A stretch of DNA of 64,000 nt from Sinorhizobium psoraleae (GTDB taxonomy: Bacteria > Pseudomonadota > Alphaproteobacteria > Rhizobiales > Rhizobiaceae): positions 131,798-195,797 of the forward strand of contig NZ_JABEKV010000002.1 of assembly GCF_013283645.1 (NCBI RefSeq). Reading direction: 5' to 3'. This document shows positions 60,921 through 64,000 of the stretch, piece by piece (position 1 is the first letter of the stretch; each line of letters starts with the position of its first letter). Below the pieces are notes generated by a model. That model ran no database searches, was not told the DNA's origin, and saw only the letters and a list, made by a program, of their open reading frames with translations. The position numbers were made by a program, and so were the translations under genes.

Positions 60921-63509
60921 CGGAACCCGCCCGACGAACCGGTTCTGCCAATCGATGAGACCGCCGCCGTGCCTGGTCTGCGCCCAGAGTGTCATGAGAT
61001 ACCGCTGGGCAAGCCATGCCGCCATGCCGAGCGCTATCCCGCCGACGATCGAGCACAGCGAATAGGCAGCCGGCGACATCAATGGCTGCAGCGGAGGCAG
61101 CAGAAGCTCCGGCACGAAACGGTGCAGAATATAGATGTGAAAGCCGGCGGCCGAGATCGGCAGGATGAGCTTCGCAATCCATTGCGGCATCCTGATCTGC
61201 GGCAGGAAGAGCAAGGCAGCCAGAACCGGAATCTGCAGCAGATATTTGATCTTCGTCCCGATCCATACGCCCTCGTAGAGCCCGAAGAACAGGAAGGTGG
61301 CCGTTCCGGCCAGCATCAGCACGCCGCGCTCAAGCTTCGTCTCGGCAACAGCAGCGCACCAACCGATGACCGCCAGGTGGAATATCCACGGCAGCGTGAA
61401 AATCTGGCGGTTGCCCATATCGACCAGCAACGGCAATGCCAGCCGGCCGACGAGAGCTGCCGCGAGCAACGCCATTCCGAGCATGAAGGGCTTCGAGGCA
61501 GCCGCACGTCGGACCGATGGCACAGCGAACAATGCCGCAAAGACGACAAGCATCTGGCAATAGGCCTCGATGAACCAGTAGAGGTAAGGCACCATGCTGT
61601 GGCGTTCGGGATCGGCAAGACCGAGATTGCCAAGGAGGAAAACCGACGCCCAAGGTATCTCCCCCCAGGCAAGGGTGTAGCCCACCACGATCAGATAATA
61701 AGGCATCAGAATCTGCGTGAGGGGCCGCAGGAGGCGCAGCACCGCGCCCGATAGCAAGGCGCCGCGTTGGAAGCGCGCAACGCCGAAACCGGCAAGGATG
61801 ACCATCGCCGCCGATCCGCCGGGGATGGGCCATAAGATCTCGTGGTGCAGGACGACGAGCAGGATCGCCAGTGCCCGAATGAGGAGATCGGTGCCGATCC
61901 GTCTGCTTTTGGTTTCGCGCTTTCCCAATGCCGCGAGTTCAGCGACCGACATCTTTTCCCAAGCCTCGGGGATTTCGCCGAGAAGCTTCTCCAGGCCGAT
62001 CGAAAGCTGGACGAAACGCAGCGAGTCGCCGCCGAGCGAAAGGAAGCTGTCGTCGGACCGAACCTTTTTCGGGTAGAAGATCTGGTTGAAGAGCGCCGCG
62101 ATTCCGTCTTCCTCCGCGACGGTCCCGGTGTCCTTCGTCATCGCGTTGCGGAGAGCCTGATAATCGATCTTGCCGGATGCAAGCCTCGGCAGCGCGTTGA
62201 CGCGCGAAGCCTTCACCTGCAAGACGGTCAAACCACTCGCGGTGGCCAGGATGCTGCGGATGTCGTTGCGATCGCGCTCTCCCACATAGAAGGCGTGAAC
62301 GCTCGTATCGTCGCCGACGACGGCGGCTGCGATGCCGTGTCGTTCGAGGGCGGCCTCCAAACCGTCGTGCCCGATGCGCAGGCCGGCGATCTTCGATATG
62401 CGCTTCGTCCGCCCAACGATCCGGAAGTACCCGTCGACGTCTCTCGTCGCCAGATCGCCGGTGCGCAATTCTGAAAGGTCGCAGCCGCGTGCGAGATCGG
62501 CGCGCGACGAGGCATAGCCCATCATCACGTTCGGCCCGCGATAGACAAGTTCGCCAGGCGTATCGGTGCCTGCGATCAATTGCCCCTCGTCACTCTCGAT
62601 GGTCAGGCTACCGCCCGGGATGGCGATGCCGATCCGATCTTCCCTGCCCCTGAGGCGATCAGGGGGAACATAGGCCATCCGGGCGGTCGCCTCCGTCTGG
62701 CCGTACATGACGAAAAAGGAAGCGCCGCGTGCCGTGAGGTGCTCGTTGTAAAGGCGAATCTTCTCGGACGCCAATCTCCCTCCGGCGACGGTCATGAAGC
62801 GCAGATCGGGGAATTCCTGCTGGCGGAATCCTACTTTTTCCAGAAGTTCATAGGAATAGGGAACGCCTGAAAGATTGGTACTGCCGCTTTCCGCAAGTCC
62901 ATCGAGAAAGCCGTCATCCAGAATGGAGCCACCCGGGACATAGAGGCTTGCACCGACCGACAGGTGGGCATTCAGCACGGAGAGGCCATAGGAATAGTGG
63001 AACGGCAGAATGAGGCAGGCTCGATCCGAGGCGGTGAGGCCGAGATAATCGGCGATCGAACGGGAGTTCGACTGAATGTTCGCGGCGGACAGTCTCACGC
63101 ATTTTCCGTGGCCGGTGCTGCCGGATGTCGAGAGCAGGACCGCGAGATCCGGATGGATCTGCAAATTGCTCCCCGGCAGACGTTCTGTTCGCCATCGGCC
63201 ATCACAACGGCGATAGCAATATTCAGGCTCGAGAATTTTTCGATCGGGGGTACCAGGGCCCTGGATGGCAATCGCATGTCCGGCGCTGAGCGCCGCGAGA
63301 TAGGCGATGATTGCGTGCTCCGAAAGGTCGGCCTCCAGCATCACCAGTCCTCGCTCGCCGCGCCAGGATGATGCCTGACGATCGACGCGCGCGGCCAGTT
63401 CGCGATAGCTTATTGTCCGCTCTCCGGGAAACGACAGCGCCGGCCGCTCGTCCCAGGCAGCCAGGTTTGCAGCAAACAATGGAAATTTCGACAAATCGCC
63501 TGCGCTCAA
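60861..63509 (-). CDS. Fusion protein: acyl-adenylating domain, acyl carrier domain, membrane acyltransferase
   Basis: 882 residues, one reading frame. Residues 1-460: AMP-forming domain with LLSTSGSTGHGKC (127-137), YGQTEATARM (269-278), RTGDLATRDVDGYFRIVGRTKRISKI (349-373) and catalytic Lys447 in LASGK. Residues 465-530: carrier domain with Ser496 in SLGGDSLRFV for phosphopantetheine. Residues 540-850: acyltransferase-3 membrane domain (RALAILLVVLHH, about ten segments). It could activate an acid, carry it and transfer it to an envelope acceptor in one protein, as the separate DltA-DltC-DltB proteins do. Start TTG 63509 with AGGAGG upstream. Acid and acceptor unknown. Confidence 0.9.
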   Translation of the reverse strand: MSAGDLSKFPLFAANLAAWDERPALSFPGERTISYRELAARVDRQASSWRGERGLVMLEADLSEHAIIAYLAALSAGHAIAIQGPGTPDRKILEPEYCYRRCDGRWRTERLPGSNLQIHPDLAVLLSTSGSTGHGKCVRLSAANIQSNSRSIADYLGLTASDRACLILPFHYSYGLSVLNAHLSVGASLYVPGGSILDDGFLDGLAESGSTNLSGVPYSYELLEKVGFRQQEFPDLRFMTVAGGRLASEKIRLYNEHLTARGASFFVMYGQTEATARMAYVPPDRLRGREDRIGIAIPGGSLTIESDEGQLIAGTDTPGELVYRGPNVMMGYASSRADLARGCDLSELRTGDLATRDVDGYFRIVGRTKRISKIAGLRIGHDGLEAALERHGIAAAVVGDDTSVHAFYVGERDRNDIRSILATASGLTVLQVKASRVNALPRLASGKIDYQALRNAMTKDTGTVAEEDGIAALFNQIFYPKKVRSDDSFLSLGGDSLRFVQLSIGLEKLLGEIPEAWEKMSVAELAALGKRETKSRRIGTDLLIRALAILLVVLHHEILWPIPGGSAAMVILAGFGVARFQRGALLSGAVLRLLRPLTQILMPYYLIVVGYTLAWGEIPWASVFLLGNLGLADPERHSMVPYLYWFIEAYCQMLVVFAALFAVPSVRRAAASKPFMLGMALLAAALVGRLALPLLVDMGNRQIFTLPWIFHLAVIGWCAAVAETKLERGVLMLAGTATFLFFGLYEGVWIGTKIKYLLQIPVLAALLFLPQIRMPQWIAKLILPISAAGFHIYILHRFVPELLLPPLQPLMSPAAYSLCSIVGGIALGMAAWLAQRYLMTLWAQTRHGGGLIDWQNRFVGRVPSIRPLLAIGPQEENQVQRQ

Positions 63510-63518
63510 GACCGCCTC

Positions 63519-63773
63519 CTATTTCAGCAAGGCGGCATATAATTGCTGACTCAAGCAGTCAAGTATAAGAACGCAACCGAAAGCGGCTACTCCTGTGACG
63601 ATCGGTGCGGCAAACAGCAGCACACGACCGCCTCTCTGCAGAGGATCATGTTTCAGCAACCATATCGTGCATTTTCCTTCCGCTGCTCGGGCGTATTCAG
63701 GATCTCTTAAATTCGCGCCGGGATAGTGCGAGGCGAGTTCGGCGAGTTCGACATTGGTATCAAGGCACCGCAA
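63519..63773 (-). CDS. Possible small membrane protein upstream of the acyltransferase fusion
   Basis: About 85 codons with a hydrophobic C-terminal segment (VLLFAAPIVTGVAAFGCVLIL). Its stop TAG overlaps the AGGAGG ribosome site of the fusion gene, suggesting coupling. The start is uncertain: TTG 63773, GTG 63794 or GTG 63815; the longer forms overlap the divergent gene. It could still be a chance frame. Confidence 0.5.
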   Translation of the reverse strand: MRCLDTNVELAELASHYPGANLRDPEYARAAEGKCTIWLLKHDPLQRGGRVLLFAAPIVTGVAAFGCVLILDCLSQQLYAALLK

Positions 63774-64000
63774 TGACCCAGCATTCTCCACCACCGCGCG
63801 ACCGATCGCAGGCACGAAATGCGGCGATCATCCAAAAACTGGCGCATTCGATGATGCGGCTCGGCGTGGCTGCCCTCCCCCGTAACTACGAGCTGATTTA
63901 TGAAGCTCTGTCCGGCCACATGCCGCAACTGTCGCACGATCTCGCAACGCTTGGTCCGGAGCCGACGCAAGAAGCTCTGGATTACCTTGGCATCAAGCAC
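63773..64000 (+). CDS. Probable GGDEF-family protein, 5' end (runs off window)
   Basis: Own translation from ATG 63773 gives 76 open codons: MTQHSPPPRDRSQARN, then helical LAHSMMRLGVAALPRNYELIYEALSGH. This matches the N-terminal region of rhizobial proteins with a C-terminal GGDEF diguanylate cyclase domain; that domain is not in the window, so the call is by resemblance. Divergent from the small membrane ORF and the acyltransferase fusion. Confidence 0.7.
   Translation, partial: MTQHSPPPRDRSQARNAAIIQKLAHSMMRLGVAALPRNYELIYEALSGHMPQLSHDLATLGPEPTQEALDYLGIKH

Overview
The window reads as a 64 kb piece of the main chromosome of a Sinorhizobium/Ensifer-type alphaproteobacterium. This rests on uniformly high GC, rhizobial gene neighbourhoods (ldtR-ldtP-glyA-nrdR-ribD-ribE, lpiA-acvB, hdaA-ppk-ppx beside purMN), a RopB/Omp25-type porin, a groEL gene without groES, and several copies of a two-hairpin intergenic repeat of the rhizobial mosaic type. 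I saw no tRNA, rRNA, CRISPR array, insertion sequence or prophage; most of the window is core genome.

Layout, left to right. 1-6 kb: cytochrome bc1 chaperone (cut by the edge), divergent bamE, the H+-pyrophosphatase hppA, an MFS exporter, nusB and ribH. 6-8 kb: a cupin, an acetyltransferase and a small secreted protein. 8-14 kb: a minus-strand block of ribE, ribD, nrdR, glyA, an L,D-transpeptidase and its MarR-type regulator LdtR. 14.7-18.1 kb: a plus-strand run of hemB, an RDD membrane protein, the N-end-rule aminoacyltransferase and a DMT permease. 18-25 kb: an ArsR-like regulator, parC, two unknown proteins, groEL and a rhodanese. 25-31.6 kb: aspS, MFS permease, Tat-exported multicopper oxidase, RNase D. 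31.9-39.4 kb: a membrane nucleotide cyclase, a DUF2000 protein, a secreted phytase/esterase-like protein behind a striking tandem Pho-box array, then ppx, ppk and hdaA. 39.4-46.6 kb: AI-2E/PerM permease, purM-purN, acvB and lpiA (lysyl-phosphatidylglycerol metabolism). 46.7-52.9 kb: Nudix hydrolase, molybdopterin oxidoreductase, rlmJ, a secreted Cys-rich protein coupled to an RNase T2 lipoprotein, a glutathione transferase and ropB. 53-57.6 kb: pteridine-reductase-like SDR, uvrC, pgsA, moaD, moaE. 57.6-64 kb: an orphan LivH-like permease divergent from a CGNR-family regulator, a lipoprotein, ndk, a DinB protein, a very large acyl-adenylating/carrier/membrane-acyltransferase fusion with a small membrane ORF in front of it, and the start of a protein resembling the N-terminus of GGDEF proteins.

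Themes. Phosphate: ppk and the phytase-like gene both carry 11-nt-period Pho-box-like direct repeats, so PhoB may link polyphosphate metabolism and phosphate scavenging here. Envelope: ldtR/ldtP, ropB, lpiA/acvB, pgsA, bamE and the acyltransferase fusion all act on the cell surface. The most unusual candidates are the 882-residue adenylation-carrier-acyltransferase protein, a perfect 12-4-12 inverted repeat between the CGNR regulator and the orphan permease, the five-unit Pho-box-like array, and the translationally coupled secreted-protein/RNase T2 pair.
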